Shown: in pieces, positions 63,434 through 64,000 of the stretch
Layout: each line of letters begins with the position of its first letter
Position numbering within the stretch: the first letter of the stretch is position 1
Source: Flavobacterium johnsoniae
Lineage (GTDB): Bacteria; Bacteroidota; Bacteroidia; Flavobacteriales; Flavobacteriaceae
Assembly (NCBI RefSeq): GCF_001879205.1
Contig: NZ_MLFK01000001.1
Coordinates: 186,001-250,000 of the forward strand
Direction of reading: 5' to 3'
Length of the DNA stretch: 64,000 nucleotides
Made by a program: the position numbers and the translations under genes
Notes under the pieces: model-generated
Databases searched by the model: none
Seen by the model: only the letters and a program-made list of their open reading frames with translations
What the model was told of the DNA's origin: nothing

Positions 63434-64000
63434 ATGAAAAAGAAACTTGTAGTTTTAACCGGTGCCGGAATTAGTGCCGAAAGCGGCATTAAAACATTTC
63501 GTGACAGTGATGGTTTATGGGAAGGTCATGATGTAATGGAAGTTGCAACTCCCGAAGGCTGGCACAAAAACCAGGAATTGGTTTTGGATTTTTACAATCA
63601 AAGACGCCGGCAGTTAAAAGAAGTAAGCCCAAATTTGGGACATCAAATTTTAGCCGAATTAGAAAAAGATTTCGATGTTTATATTATTACTCAAAACGTG
63701 GATGATTTGCACGAACGAGCCGGAAGCACTAAAGTTTTGCATTTGCATGGAGAATTGCTAAAAGTTAGAAGTACCAGAAACCGCAGCTTGATTTTAGATT
63801 GGACAGCTGATTTACAAACTGGAGATTTAGACGAAAACGGACATCAGTTACGACCTCACATTGTTTGGTTTGGAGAAGAAGTTCCTGCCCTTGAGGAAGC
63901 TATCCCGATTGTAGAAGACGCTGATTATTTTGCCGTTATCGGGACTTCGCTTCAGGTTTATCCTGCCGCAGGATTGATTTCGTATACCTACAGTATTACA
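63434..64000 (+). CDS. cobB: Sir2 NAD-dependent deacylase, 3' partial
   Basis: The visible 189 residues cover the Rossmann and most of the catalytic core: LTGAGISAESGIKTFR, TQNVDDLHERAGS (NAD/Asp), HLHGE (catalytic His) and IVWFGEEVP, GTSLQVYPAAG. Tyr and Arg in FYNQRRRQL occupy the positions that in SIRT5-type sirtuins select succinyl or malonyl groups, so a desuccinylase is likely. No zinc Cys block is visible between the HLHGE and FGEEVP motifs, consistent with a short class III member. The end lies outside the window. Confidence 0.92.
   Translation, partial: MKKKLVVLTGAGISAESGIKTFRDSDGLWEGHDVMEVATPEGWHKNQELVLDFYNQRRRQLKEVSPNLGHQILAELEKDFDVYIITQNVDDLHERAGSTKVLHLHGELLKVRSTRNRSLILDWTADLQTGDLDENGHQLRPHIVWFGEEVPALEEAIPIVEDADYFAVIGTSLQVYPAAGLISYTYSIT

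Overview
The window reads as a piece of a Flavobacterium-type chromosome (phylum Bacteroidota). The DNA is AT-rich and the genes are family-typical for Bacteroidota: GH97, BshC, DUF4295 behind L33/L28, ABC-F Uup, a long SecA, CNGRC/MbnP/MbnH proteins and a D15-type surface antigen. Several genes are preceded by TAnnTTTG boxes, the -7 element of Bacteroidota promoters. No rRNA, tRNA, CRISPR array, transposase or phage gene was seen.

Region 1 (1-13.1 kb) is part of a beta-mannan utilisation locus. GH130 mannosylglucose phosphorylase (cut at its 5' end), mannobiose/cellobiose 2-epimerase and a GH26 lipoprotein mannanase are tightly packed. They are followed by GH5 mannanase, GH97 (probable alpha-galactosidase), an aldo/keto reductase, GH3 beta-glucosidase and two overlapping SGNH esterases (CE2-like and sialate-O-acetylesterase-like). 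Together they can deacetylate galacto- or glucomannan, strip its side chains, cut the backbone, and convert mannobiose to Man-1-P plus glucose. SusC/SusD are not in the window and would be expected to the left.

Region 2 (13.3-25 kb) holds cell-wall and signalling genes: an NlpC/P60 peptidase, an L,D-transpeptidase, a DUF1573 protein, an RprXY-like two-component system, a frameshifted GIY-YIG gene, an MBL-fold hydrolase, a B12-binding radical SAM protein, an SdpR/SdpI-like pair, an MHS-family transporter and bshC. Region 3 (26-41 kb) is mostly housekeeping: ndk, DciA-like DUF721, ftsY with a small two-helix membrane protein behind it, DUF4295-rpmG-rpmB, cinA, Hpt, FAH, an exonuclease, a 2-oxoacid dehydrogenase E2, GT2 and a D15-type outer-membrane protein. 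It also contains two NagX-like multi-pass acetyltransferase homologues. Region 4 (41-55 kb) has a CpsB-like phosphatase facing an initiating sugar transferase, DUF4386/DUF6326 membrane proteins, uup, an FKBP, a methyltransferase, a lolD-like ATPase, a PduO-type adenosyltransferase, a DUF2795 protein and secA.

Region 5 (56-64 kb) has two accessory systems. One is a copper-type cluster (CNGRC small protein, MbnP, diheme MbnH/CcpA, Cys-rich barrel protein). The other is a three-gene sulfation cassette (APS kinase, Asp/Asn beta-hydroxylase-like protein, sulfotransferase) next to a SIRT5-like sirtuin cut by the window end. The cassette is the best candidate for a little-described pathway. A second strong feature of the window is the density of interspersed inverted repeats in intergenic spacers, at least eight families, two of which appear inside the radical SAM coding sequence.
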